64,000 nt of DNA, taken from the NCBI RefSeq assembly GCF_000717345.1, contig NZ_JNZA01000009.1, positions 132,183 through 196,182 of the forward strand. The letters are read 5' to 3'. Every line of letters starts with the position of its first letter. Position 1 is the stretch's first letter. A program made the position numbers and the translations under genes. Of the stretch, positions 26,952 through 35,331 are shown piece by piece. The DNA comes from Streptomyces lydicus. GTDB lineage: Bacteria; Actinomycetota; Actinomycetes; Streptomycetales; Streptomycetaceae. A model generated the notes under the pieces. The model saw only the letters and a program-made list of their open reading frames with translations, did not search any database and was not told the DNA's origin.

Positions 26952-27398
26952 CTACTTCTTCGGGGCGTAGGTGGCGGCCTTGACCGGGACCTTCACCTTG
27001 ATCGGGCCGGCCTTGGCGAAGTGCAGCTCGATGCTGACCGTGTCGCCCTCGGCCGGCTTCTTCTTCAGGCCCATGAACATCACGTGACTGCCGCCGTGCA
27101 CCAGGTCGAGCGTGCCGTTCGCCGGTATCGCCAGGGAGTTGACCTGCTCCATCTTGCTGCCGACCGTCTTGTGGATCGAGACGTCCGAGGCCAGGTCGCT
27201 GGTGACCGACGTGAGCTTGTCGGCGCCGCCGCCGTTCTTGATCGTGAAGAAGGCGCCGGCCATGCCGTCGGTGACCGGCTGCGGCATGTACGCGCCGTCC
27301 ACCGAGAGCTTCGGGGCGGTGTCCCCGCCGCCGCAGCCCGCGAGGGCGAGTCCGGACGTCAGGGCGAGGGCGGCGGCGAGGGTGGTGCGGCGGTTCAC
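26952..27398 (-). CDS. ecuC: Extracytoplasmic copper chaperone lipoprotein, PCuAC family
   Basis: The protein has 148 residues. A lipoprotein signal ends in LALAGC, so the mature protein is membrane-anchored outside the cell. The copper site follows the H(M)x10Mx21HxM pattern: IHKTVGSKM, then GGSHVMFMG. PCuAC proteins bind Cu(I) and pass it on, classically to cytochrome oxidase via Sco. GTG 27398 overlaps the sco stop as GTGA. In S. lividans the homologue is called ECuC. Confidence 0.94.
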   Translation of the reverse strand: MNRRTTLAAALALTSGLALAGCGGGDTAPKLSVDGAYMPQPVTDGMAGAFFTIKNGGGADKLTSVTSDLASDVSIHKTVGSKMEQVNSLAIPANGTLDLVHGGSHVMFMGLKKKPAEGDTVSIELHFAKAGPIKVKVPVKAATYAPKK

Positions 27399-28039
27399 GG
27401 GTTCTGTCCCTTGATGATCTTCGGAAGTGCGGTGGTGTAGTTGTCGGAGGTCGCCTCCTGCATGCCCATCCAGTGGATCTTGTCGTCCTTGGGGGAGCTC
27501 AGCAGGACCTGCGCGCCATGGGTGGAGACGACATCGCCGTTCTTCTTCTTGACCGGCTTCTCGATCCCGATGTTCACGCTGCGCGCACCGGCCTGGATGG
27601 TGTCGAACTTGCCGGTCAGCCCGACGAAGTCCTTGTTGATGCCGGCGAGCCACTTCTTGAGGGCGGGCGGGGTGTCGCGCTCCGGGTCGGAGGTCACGAA
27701 CACCACCCGCAGGTCCTTCTGCTCGGCCTGGGGCAGCTGCTTCACCGCCACCGCGATGTTGGCCATCGTCAGCGGGCAGACGTCCGGGCAGTTGGTGTAG
27801 CCGAAGTAGATCAGCGTCGGGTGGCCCTTGGTCTTCTCCAGCAGGTCGTACTTCTTGCCGTCGGAGTCGGTCAGGGTCAGGTCCGGCTTCTCCAGCGGAT
27901 TGTCGAGCGTGACGATCGGCTTGGCGGTGGTGCCGCCGGAGACCACGGCGGCGGGCTTGTCCGCGTCGCCCTCACAGGCGGTCAGGCTGAGGGCCGCGGC
28001 CGCCGCGAGGGCGGACGCGAGCAGGGTCCTTCTACGCAT
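27395..28039 (-). CDS. sco: SCO1/SenC-type copper metallochaperone lipoprotein
   Basis: The protein has 214 residues. The lipobox is LSLTACEG. The thioredoxin-like fold has the copper-binding CxxxC in YTNCPDVCPLT and the third ligand His in VVSTHGAQVLL, all intact. Sco delivers copper to the CuA site of cytochrome c oxidase, and in Streptomyces also supports the GlxA/morphogenesis route. Translation of ecuC is coupled to it. The YcnI-like gene lies 129 bases upstream, so a separate promoter is possible. Confidence 0.95.
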   Translation of the reverse strand: MRRRTLLASALAAAAALSLTACEGDADKPAAVVSGGTTAKPIVTLDNPLEKPDLTLTDSDGKKYDLLEKTKGHPTLIYFGYTNCPDVCPLTMANIAVAVKQLPQAEQKDLRVVFVTSDPERDTPPALKKWLAGINKDFVGLTGKFDTIQAGARSVNIGIEKPVKKKNGDVVSTHGAQVLLSSPKDDKIHWMGMQEATSDNYTTALPKIIKGQNP

Positions 28040-28168
28040 TGCAGATATATCCCATGTGTTCTGAAGTCCCGGTCCGGGGCTTTCGGGGCGAAATGTGCAC
28101 CCGCCGTGAGCCCGGAGCCGGGAGGGAGTGCCGGGCCGGCGCGGGTAGGGCGCCGGCCCCCGCGGTGG

Positions 28169-28918
28169 TCAGGCGCTGCGACGGCGGCCGGCGAAGACGC
28201 CGAAGCCGACTCCGATGATGCCCACGACGATGCCGACGACGCCCAGGACACGCGCCGTGGTGTCACTGGCGGACGTCTCCGCGGCCGCCGCCGTGGTCTT
28301 GGCGTCGTCGCCCGCGGCGGCTCCGTGGCCGTCACCCTCGGCCGCGGTGAGATGGAGCACCGGCGCCGGGTTCTCCGGCTCCGGGGCGCCCTCCTTCGTC
28401 GGTTCGATCCAGCGCACGACGTCCTTGTTGTCGTACGTCTGCAGCGCCTTGAAGACGAGCTGGTCGGCGTTCTCGGGCAGCTGTCCCACGGAGAGCGGGA
28501 ACTGCTGGAACTGGCCGGGCTCGATGCCCTTGCCGTCGGCGGTCCAAGTGATCTTGGAGGGCGCCTCGTTGATCTTCTCGCCCTCCATCTCGATCGGCTT
28601 GGCGAGCTTGGTCTTGGTGACCGACACCTTCCAGCCGGGCACCGGCTGCGGCATGACGGACGCCAGCGGGTGGTCGGTCGGCAGGTTGACCTCGAGCTTC
28701 ACCGTCGAGGCGTCGTCCCGCTCGTTGGGCACCTTGAAGTTGACGGTCGCGAAGCCGCCCTTGGGCGCCGACTGGGACTGCACGCTGACGTGCGCGAAGG
28801 CCGGACCGGCGAGCAGCAGCACGCTGCCGGCCGCGACGCCGCCGACGAGGGCCAGACGCGAAACCCGGGGGGACTTCGCCGACTTCACCGACGGGGCCGA
28901 CTTCGAGATCTCAGACAT
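28169..28918 (-). CDS. ycnI: YcnI-like copper-binding secreted protein
   Basis: The protein has 249 residues. A signal peptide is cleaved after AFA, leaving an N-terminal His (HVSVQSQSAPKGGF), the conserved copper ligand of DUF1775/YcnI. The conserved Trp follows in PVPGWKVSV. The domain spans about residues 47-185, followed by an Ala/Thr-rich linker, a C-terminal span (VLGVVGIVVGIIGVGFGVF) and an RRR anchor. ATG 28918 has a GGAG site; an upstream in-frame start at 28933 lacks support. It belongs functionally with the copper genes downstream. Confidence 0.92.
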   Translation of the reverse strand: MSEISKSAPSVKSAKSPRVSRLALVGGVAAGSVLLLAGPAFAHVSVQSQSAPKGGFATVNFKVPNERDDASTVKLEVNLPTDHPLASVMPQPVPGWKVSVTKTKLAKPIEMEGEKINEAPSKITWTADGKGIEPGQFQQFPLSVGQLPENADQLVFKALQTYDNKDVVRWIEPTKEGAPEPENPAPVLHLTAAEGDGHGAAAGDDAKTTAAAAETSASDTTARVLGVVGIVVGIIGVGFGVFAGRRRSA

Positions 28919-29026
28919 CGGAAAACACTCCACAGGAAGGAGAGAGGTACGGGTGACAGTGGTGGCGCGCGTGCGGCGACGGCGCGCGAACCACCACCCT
29001 TCCTGGGGAGCGTGCTTCGCGTGACG

Positions 29027-29860
29027 TCAGGCCGCGAGGGCGAAGGAGGGCGGCCCTCGCCTGACGACACTGTGGTGGAGTGCGGGGTCCTTCGGGCCGG
29101 GTTTGTCATCCCCGTACGAAACGGGGGCGCCGAGCGCCTCGCCGTGCGCCGTGCCGAGACCCCTGAGCAGGGCGCGCACCAGCGCCGCCGCCCCGCGCAC
29201 CGTACCGGTCAGGGTGTGCGCGATCTCGTACGCCGCCGGGGCCGACAGCCGGACCAGCCGCCACAGCGCCGCCTCGCCCCGCCGCAGCAGCCAGCCGACG
29301 GCGAGCGCCGCCAGCAGGTGCCCCAACAGCATGGGCAGCGACGGCAGCAGGCCGTGCGCCATCGCCGGGTCGGCGGCATCCGCAGGGTGCCCGCCCGGTG
29401 CGACGAAGCCGGCGGTGGCGGCCCGGTCGAGGCCGCCGCCGGAGTCGAGGATCCGCCGTGCCGTGGAGGCGTCCAGCCGGCCGGTACCGAGCCCGCACGT
29501 CACGTGCCGGGCGAGCGCGACCGCGGTCCCGTCGGACATCCCGCCGGGCCCGCCGCTCCGCGCCGTGCCGGCCGTCGTCATCGCCAGCTGGCCCACCGCG
29601 AACAGCGCGTGCAGCGCCAGCTGTCCCACCGCCAGGCCCGCCGCGATGCCGGGCAGCGAACGCTCCCGTCCGGCCAGCGGGGCCGCGACCGCGAACACCA
29701 CCGCGGCGGCGGCACCCACCGTCCACAACGGGACCGCCGCGCAGGACGCGATCATGTGCCCGGCCGCGGACAGCACGACGCAGACCGCGGTGAAGACCGC
29801 GGCCCTCAGCAGCCGCAAATCGGCGGCGGCGCGCGCGGTGGGGGCGGGCAGGGCAGACAT
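29027..29860 (-). CDS. Multi-spanning membrane protein of the copper cluster, unknown function
   Basis: The protein has 277 residues with about five hydrophobic spans (AAVFTAVCVVLSAAGHMIAS, VPLWTVGAAAAVVFAVAAPL, AAGLAVGQLALHALFAVGQL, LLPSLPMLLGHLLAALAVGW). Several His and Met residues (GHMIAS, ALHALF, RHVTCG, MLLGHLL) lie at span edges and could be metal ligands. The C-terminus is cytoplasmic. It is 108 bases upstream of ycnI and probably starts the copper unit. No named family was recognised. Confidence 0.75.
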   Translation of the reverse strand: MSALPAPTARAAADLRLLRAAVFTAVCVVLSAAGHMIASCAAVPLWTVGAAAAVVFAVAAPLAGRERSLPGIAAGLAVGQLALHALFAVGQLAMTTAGTARSGGPGGMSDGTAVALARHVTCGLGTGRLDASTARRILDSGGGLDRAATAGFVAPGGHPADAADPAMAHGLLPSLPMLLGHLLAALAVGWLLRRGEAALWRLVRLSAPAAYEIAHTLTGTVRGAAALVRALLRGLGTAHGEALGAPVSYGDDKPGPKDPALHHSVVRRGPPSFALAA

Positions 29861-30107
29861 GGCCGCGCCATCATCCCACTGCCCCCGCCCGCCGCCTACG
29901 GCAGGGCGGTGCAAAAGGGGCGCCTCCGGCGATGTCAAGGGCGGCAGCCAGGGCGCGCGACGGCGCACACGCGGCGCTTCACCTACACCGATGCGCTCAG
30001 TCTTCGCATCCGCCGAATGAGCGGTATCACGTCCCGGACATGCTTACGGACCATGAGGCACGGCAATAGGTAACGATATGTCGAGCCGCGGCCAGGAGGC
30101 TGGAGCG

Positions 30108-30599
30108 ATGAGCATCTGGTGGTCACTCCACTTGCGGCGCGAGGCGGCGAGCGTGCCGCTCGCCCGTCGCCTGCTGCTGGGCACGATGGAGACGGCGGGC
30201 GTCGACCCGGACATCTGTTACGACCTGTCGGTGGCCCTCTCCGAAGCCTGTGCCAACGCCGTTGAACACGGCGGCGACGCGGCCACCGAGGACTACCGCG
30301 TCACGGCCTACATCGACGGCGACACCTGCCGCATCGAGGTCACCGACTCGGGCCCCGGCTTCCAGGCCGACACCGTGCCCCCCGCACCGCCCCATACCGC
30401 GGACCGCGCCCTGGCGCCGGCCCCCGTGCCCACCCCCGCGCAGGCCCCCGCATACGCGGAGGAAGGCCGGGGGCTCTTTCTGATCGAGGCGCTCACCGAC
30501 CACGTCCGCTACCGCAACCGCACCGGCCGGCCCGGCGCGGTCGTCAGCTTCGACAAGATCCTCAAGTGGCGCGAGGACGCCCTGCTCAAGGCGTCCTGA
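30108..30599 (+). CDS. Anti-sigma-factor-type ATP-binding protein (HATPase, RsbW-like)
   Basis: The protein has 163 residues. The GHKL ATPase has an N-box (VALSEACANAVEHGG, about 48-62), G1 box (VTDSGPGF) and G2 box (EEGRGLFLIEALTDHV). A Pro/Ala-rich insert lies between G1 and G2. Such stand-alone ATPases are serine kinases that control anti-anti-sigma factors in Streptomyces. ATG 30108 with an AGGAGG site is preferred to the upstream ATG at 30078. No STAS partner is adjacent. Confidence 0.88.
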   Translation: MSIWWSLHLRREAASVPLARRLLLGTMETAGVDPDICYDLSVALSEACANAVEHGGDAATEDYRVTAYIDGDTCRIEVTDSGPGFQADTVPPAPPHTADRALAPAPVPTPAQAPAYAEEGRGLFLIEALTDHVRYRNRTGRPGAVVSFDKILKWREDALLKAS

Positions 30600-30652
30600 C
30601 CAGGTCGTCCCGGGCGGACCGTGACGGCGAGGCGGGGCGGCGGGGTGCTTGT

Positions 30653-31522
30653 TCAGCCGACCGGCGTGCTTTCCCCGGCCCAGGCTGCCAGCAGCCGCAG
30701 CGCGGTGTGCGAGGGTGAGCCTTCCTCCACGGTGTGCGCGATCAGGGCCTGGTCCGGGTCGTCCGGCAGTCGCAAGGTCTCGAAGCGGAGGTCCAGTTCA
30801 CCCACCACAGGGTGCCGGTAGACGTAGCGTCCGTGGGTCTTGTCCTTGAGGCGGTGCTCCGCCCAGACCGACCGGAATACCGGGCTGGCGGTGGTGAGTT
30901 CGTCGAGCAGCTCCGCCGTGTGGGGATCGTCGGGGTGGCGTGCGGCGTCGAGACGGAGGTAGGCGGCCACGTCACTGGCCTTGCCCCGCCAGTCGGCGTA
31001 CAGATCGCGCATCCCCTCGTCCAGGAAGACCAGGCGAGCCAGGTTCCGCTGCCGGGGAGGCAGCGCGCCGAAGTCGGTGATCAGAGCCGCTGCGAGACGG
31101 TTCCAGGCCAGGACGTCGGTGTTGCGGCCGACGATGTACGCCGGGACGTCAGGCGTCGAGTCCAGGAGCCGACGCAGGCCCGGCCGCACCTTCTGCGGGC
31201 GGGGCGAGCCCTCCCCGTGCGCCGGTTCCGGCCGGGGCGCGGGGCGGGCCAGCCGGTACAGGTGCTCGCGCTCCACCGCGTCCAGGCGAAGGGCGCGGGC
31301 GACCGCGTCCAGCACCTCCGAGGAGAAGTGCAGCGCGCGGCCCTGTTCCAGCCGGACGTAGTGATCCACGCTCACCCCGGCCAGTTGGGCCAGCTCCTCG
31401 CGGCGCAGCCCGGGTACCCGACGGCGGCCCCCGTAGTCCGGCAGCCCCAGTTCCTCGGGTCGCAGCCGTGCACGGCGGGAGCGGAGAAACTCGCCCAGTT
31501 CGGTACGTCGGTCCAGTGCCAT
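30653..31522 (-). CDS. MmyB-type XRE transcriptional regulator
   Basis: The protein has 289 residues. The N-terminal helix-turn-helix (ELGEFLRSRRARL, GLRREELAQLAGVSVDHYVRLEQG) is followed by the MmyB-like ligand-binding PAS-type domain (about 110-280, with VPAYIVGRNTDVLAWNRLAAAL and VVGELDLRFETLRLPDDPDQ). Proteins of this type bind fatty-acid-like ligands and usually control a divergent oxidoreductase gene, exactly the arrangement here. ATG 31522 has no ribosome site and may be leaderless; GTG 31537 is an alternative. Confidence 0.9.
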   Translation of the reverse strand: MALDRRTELGEFLRSRRARLRPEELGLPDYGGRRRVPGLRREELAQLAGVSVDHYVRLEQGRALHFSSEVLDAVARALRLDAVEREHLYRLARPAPRPEPAHGEGSPRPQKVRPGLRRLLDSTPDVPAYIVGRNTDVLAWNRLAAALITDFGALPPRQRNLARLVFLDEGMRDLYADWRGKASDVAAYLRLDAARHPDDPHTAELLDELTTASPVFRSVWAEHRLKDKTHGRYVYRHPVVGELDLRFETLRLPDDPDQALIAHTVEEGSPSHTALRLLAAWAGESTPVG

Positions 31523-31575
31523 GTGGCCAGTATTCACGGGCCGGTGTCGTGCCCGGCGGCCTTTGCCTGGTCATG

Positions 31576-31591
31576 CCGTGCCCAGGCACGG
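31576..31591. promoter_or_regulatory. Palindrome CCGTGCC-CA-GGCACGG in divergent promoter
   Basis: Perfect seven-base arms with a two-base spacer lie midway between the MmyB-type gene and the aldo/keto reductase gene. This is a candidate operator for the MmyB-type regulator. Confidence 0.5.
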
Positions 31592-31708
31592 GCTGCCACT
31601 GGGTCGGCCCGACGGCCGCCGCCACAGTGGTGAACGCCGGAACGTTTCCGGCCGACCGGAGGCCGCTTGGCCCCGGTCCCCCGCCAACCGCACCGGGAGT
31701 TCCACGAC

Positions 31709-32764
31709 ATGAGCACAACCCACCTGCCCGCCCTTCCGCTCGGCACCACCGGCATGGACATCACCCGCGTCGGCTTCGGCTCCTGGGCGGTGGCCGGCTC
31801 GGGATGGTTCTTCGGCTGGGGCGCCACCGATGACGACGAGTCCATCGCCGCCATCCGCCACGCGGTCGCCTCGGGCGTCAACTGGATCGACACCGCCGCC
31901 GTGTACGGGCTGGGGCACTCCGAAGAACTGGTCGGCAAGGCCATCGCCGATCTGCCCGAGGACGAGCGCCCCTACCTCTTCACCAAGGCCGGGCTGGTCT
32001 GGGACCCGGACAACCCGCAGGCCGCACCTCGCCGGATCATGAAGCCGGCCAGTGTCCGCCGCGAGATCGAGGACTCTCTCCGGCGCCTGGGCGTCGACCG
32101 TATCGACCTGTACCAGGTGCACTATCCGGACACCGGCGAGTCGCTGGAGTACGCGGGAGGCGGCTTCGGGGACGTCTCCCCGAACGCCACCCCGCTGGAG
32201 GAGTACTGGCAGGTCATGGCCGATCTCAAGGCCGAGGGGAAGGTCCGCGCGATCGGTCTGTCCAACCACTCGCCCGAGCAGCTTCACGCCGCCGAGCAGA
32301 TCGCCCACGTCGACGTCATCCAGCCCCCGTTCTCGGCCATCAACCGCTCGGCCGCACCCGAGATCGCCTGGGCTCACGCCCACGACACGGGGGTGATCGT
32401 CTATTCCCCGCTCCAGTCCGGTCTGCTCACCGGAGCCTTCTCCGCCGAACGCGCCGCGAGCCTGCCCGCCGACGACTGGCGCTCCGCCCACCATGACTTC
32501 ACCACGGGCCTGACCGCCAACCTCCGCCTCGCCGACGCGCTGCGGCCCGTCGCCGACCGGCACGGCGTCACCGTCGCCGAAGTGGCCATCGCCTGGACCT
32601 TGGCCTGGCCGGGCATCACCGGCGCGATCGTCGGCGCCCGTAACGCCCGCCAGGTCGACGGCTGGATCGCGGCCGGCGCCGTTCACCTGACGCCCGACGA
32701 CCTCGACGAGATCGCCACCGCGATCACCGACTCCGGCGCGGGCAACGGCCCCGCCTGCCCGTAG
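31709..32764 (+). CDS. Aldo/keto reductase
   Basis: The protein has 351 residues forming a TIM barrel. The tetrad is visible: Asp and Tyr in WIDTAAVYGLGHSEE, Lys in LFTKAGLVWD and His in YQVHYPD. NADPH-binding IVGARNARQVDGW lies near the C-terminus. Closest in style to the YajO/AKR11-13 group acting on sugars and small aldehydes. ATG 31709 has a GGGAG site. It is followed after 46 bases by a small monooxygenase gene and is divergent from the MmyB-type regulator. Confidence 0.92.
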   Translation: MSTTHLPALPLGTTGMDITRVGFGSWAVAGSGWFFGWGATDDDESIAAIRHAVASGVNWIDTAAVYGLGHSEELVGKAIADLPEDERPYLFTKAGLVWDPDNPQAAPRRIMKPASVRREIEDSLRRLGVDRIDLYQVHYPDTGESLEYAGGGFGDVSPNATPLEEYWQVMADLKAEGKVRAIGLSNHSPEQLHAAEQIAHVDVIQPPFSAINRSAAPEIAWAHAHDTGVIVYSPLQSGLLTGAFSAERAASLPADDWRSAHHDFTTGLTANLRLADALRPVADRHGVTVAEVAIAWTLAWPGITGAIVGARNARQVDGWIAAGAVHLTPDDLDEIATAITDSGAGNGPACP

Positions 32765-32810
32765 CCGGCCTGCCTCACCTCACCCCGACCTCGCAAGGAG
32801 ATCGCTGCCC

Positions 32811-33107
32811 ATGACCCTCGTCGTCCTCGCCGAATGTCTGGCCGCCCCGGGCCAGGAGGACCGTCTGCGCACCGCCCTGGAGGCGATGATCGAACCCTCT
32901 CTGGAAGAGCCCGGGTGCCTCGCGTACAGCCTCTACGCCGACCCCAATCGCCCGGCCCGCATGGTGATCGTTGAGGAGTGGGCCGACCAGGAGGCTCTGC
33001 GGGAACACTTCGCCACCGCCCATTTCCTGCATGTCGAGCAGGTCCTGGACCGCGTCCTGGCCGAGCCCATGACCCTGCGGACGCTGGTGGCCACCCCCAC
33101 CGGGTGA
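32811..33107 (+). CDS. ABM-domain quinol monooxygenase-like protein
   Basis: The protein has 98 residues, a complete single antibiotic-biosynthesis-monooxygenase ferredoxin-like domain: LVVLAECLAAPGQEDRLR, EEPGCLAYSLYAD and VIVEEWADQEALREHFATAHF. Members such as YgiN oxidise quinols without a cofactor. Because it follows the aldo/keto reductase closely with an AAGGAG site, the pair probably acts on reactive carbonyl or quinone compounds (inference). Confidence 0.88.
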   Translation: MTLVVLAECLAAPGQEDRLRTALEAMIEPSLEEPGCLAYSLYADPNRPARMVIVEEWADQEALREHFATAHFLHVEQVLDRVLAEPMTLRTLVATPTG

Positions 33108-33273
33108 CGACGCCGTGGCGGTTGCTCGTTGCTTTCTGAGAGAACCTCAGGCGCTATTCATGGAACCCTCAACGGTTTCGGTATTTTCCGGCGTCCGGGG
33201 CCGGTAATTTTTTCCTCGTCGGGCGGTCGCGATTCAGGAATTCGCACCGCGTATACGAAAACGAGGAGACCTC

Positions 33274-33417
33274 ATGTCTTTCAAGAAGATCGTCCCGCTG
33301 CCCAAGCGTGGGAAGCAGCCCCTGCCGAAGCCCCCGAAGGGGCACGGGCACGACCACGGCCACGGGCACGGCCACAAGCCGCCGCGCAAGCCGCTCCCGG
33401 TGCACGGCGAGCGCTGA
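33274..33417 (+). CDS. 47-residue His/Lys/Pro-rich peptide
   Basis: This short frame begins with ATG 33274, seven bases after a strong GAGGAG site, and ends at 33417. The peptide starts MSFKKIVPLPKRGKQPLPK, continues with a run of alternating Gly-His (GHGHDHGHGHGH, about 24-35) and ends KPPRKPLPVHGER. It is very basic, has no signal peptide or cysteine, and could bind Ni, Zn or Cu. It has its own terminator 38 bases downstream. A decayed ABC exporter gene follows, so it may once have been exported cargo (inference). I recognise no family. Confidence 0.7.
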   Translation: MSFKKIVPLPKRGKQPLPKPPKGHGHDHGHGHGHKPPRKPLPVHGER

Positions 33418-33454
33418 CCGGGAGGCCGGGACACCGGGCGACCGGGTGACCGGT

Positions 33455-33495
33455 GGGAGGGCCGACGGCCGTGGGGGCCGTCGGCCCTCCCTTTT
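33455..33495 (+). terminator. Rho-independent terminator after the His-rich peptide gene
   Basis: A perfect 16-base stem (33455-33470 with 33476-33491), a five-base loop and TTTT directly after make this the most canonical terminator in the window. Confidence 0.92.
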
Positions 33496-33577
33496 CGGTG
33501 GGGCGTCCGCAAGGGCGGTTAACGGGACGTTCGGAATTGCTGTGGAAGAGCTGTGCGCGAGCTCGGTGCGGCATATC

Positions 33578-33591
33578 AATTCCATGGAATT
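33578..33591. promoter_or_regulatory. Perfect 14-bp palindrome AATTCCATGGAATT
   Basis: This AT-rich palindrome lies about 90 bases upstream of the ABC exporter remnant, in a locally AT-rich patch with a further GAATTC nearby. It is a candidate operator or promoter region element. Confidence 0.4.
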
Positions 33592-33682
33592 CCTTTGAAT
33601 TCGATCATGGAGGTACGGGTGTGGTGCCGTGCGTCCCGGGCGTGTGCGAATTTCCTGCGCGCGACGGAAAGGAAGAAGTGAC

Positions 33683-35087
33683 GTGAGCCTGCGGGAGAAC
33701 GACTTCGCGACGGTGCGGCTGCGGCGGGTCGTCGCCCCGGACCCGCCCGGGGAGCCCCGCCCCGCACCCGCGCTCCCGGCCCGCGTCGCCTTCCGCCGCT
33801 TCTGGCCGATGAGCAAGGGGCTGCGGGGGCGGCTGGTGCTCGTCTGTCTCTGCGTCATCCTGGCCGCGCTCGCCGAGACCGCCGCGATCCTGCTCTTCAG
33901 CGACCTCACCGACTACGCGCTGCAACGCGGCTCGCTCGACGAATTCTGGGGTCCGGCCGCGAAGTGGCTCGGCGTCGCCGTGCTCGGCGCGGCTGCTGCG
34001 CTGGGACCTGGCGCTGGCCACCTTCGTCCTCGCGCCGCTGTTCTGGCTGGCGGCCCGCCGCTTCGCCGGCCGCATCCGGTCCGTCGCGCGGGACGAGCGA
34101 GTGGCCGACGGCGCGATCACCTCCGTCGTCGAGGAGTCGCTGGGCAACATCGTGCTCACCCAGGCGTACGGCAGGGAGGGGGCGGAAAGCGTCCGGCTGG
34201 ACCGGGAGGCGCGCGCCTGGTTCACCGCCTCGGTCCGCGGCGCCCGGCTGAGCGAGCTGTACGAGCGGCTGGTCGAGGTGATCGAGACGGTCTGCGTGCT
34301 GGCCGTGATCGGACTGGGCGCGTGGGAGATCTCCGCGGGGCGGATGACGCTCGGCCAGCTGCTCGCTTTCGCCGCCTTCCTCGGTTACCTCTACCCGCCC
34401 GTCCGGGACCTGGGGCAGCTGGGCCTGACGGTCACCACGGCGACGGCGGGCGCGGAACGCCACCTCCCGCTGGCGCGGCTGCGCGCGCAGGTGGCGCTGC
34501 TGCCGCAGGAGACGCTCATCCTGCACGACACCATCCGCGAGAACATCGGCTGCGGGCGGCCCGGCGCGAGCGGCGAGGAGATCGTCGGGGCGGCCCGGGC
34601 CGCCGACGCGGACGCCTTCATCCGGGCCCTGCCCGACGGCTACGAGACCCGGATCGACCCCCACTCGGCGCGGCTGTCCGGCGGCCAGCTCCAACGACTG
34701 GCCATCGCACGGGCCATGCTGCGTGACGCGCCGGTCCTCGTCCTGGACGAGCCGACCACGGGGCTGGACGCGCTCGCCGCGCGCCGCGTCGTCACGCCGC
34801 TGCGCAGACTGATGCGCGGCCGCACCACGCTCATGATCACGCACGATCTGAACCTCGCGCCCGACGCCGACCGCATCCTCGTCCTGGACGGCGGCCGGAT
34901 CGTGGAGACCGGCCGGCACGAGGAGCTGCTGAGCCGCCCCGGCGGGGCGTACGCGCGACTGCACCGCTCGCAGAACAACGCGGTCGTGGACACCGGTGAG
35001 TTGCGGCTGCCGCTGTCCGCCGACGACGGACGGCCGCTGTTCCGGGACGAGGTGTGGCTGCCCGGGGGCGTCGACGGCCGACGGTGA
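33683..35087 (+). pseudogene. Remnant of a type-I ABC exporter (fused permease-ATPase) with two internal deletions
   Basis: The N-terminal part starts at GTG 33683 in one frame (FRRFWPMSKGLRGRLVLVCL, then WGPAAKWLGVAVLGA). Near 33990 the protein-like sequence jumps to another frame and resumes at LLRWDLALATFVLAPLFW, which normally lies roughly 90 residues further on. A second junction near 34455-34475 joins the end of the membrane domain (TTATAGAER) directly to LRAQVALLPQETLILHDTI, omitting Walker A and about 100 residues. Q-loop, LSGGQLQRLAIARAM, Walker B VLVLDEPTTGLD and H-loop remain. Without Walker A it cannot be a normal ATPase. Confidence 0.85.
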
Positions 35088-35255
35088 ATCAGGGCGGCGG
35101 TGAACAGCGCGGAGCCGAGGTGTCAATCCGGGCGAACGTGGGCAGTTGGTTGGCTGTCCGGAAATCGCCCTTCGAAGCTGGTGGCAGCCCGGTCTCGCGG
35201 TGGGAGGACCTCCCCCGCGGCGTCCCCTGTCCCTACGAGACCGGCGCACACCAGG

Positions 35256-35281
35256 ACTAAAGCGAAGTCGTTCGCGTTAGT
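35256..35281. promoter_or_regulatory. TetR-type operator palindrome
   Basis: Arms ACTAAnGCGAA and TTCGCnTTAGT mirror each other around GTCG (26 bases, 10 of 11 arm positions paired). It lies 50 bases before the TetR start codon, the right place for autorepression. Confidence 0.8.
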
Positions 35282-35331
35282 CTTTCTCGGACAATACTTG
35301 GCGAGAACCCGCACTGCAATACGGAGCCGTC

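Noticed and set aside
33683..35087. Two separate small functional ABC genes (permease and ATPase)
   Set aside because: The ATPase part lacks Walker A and the permease part lacks several spans; both joins look like deletions in one gene.
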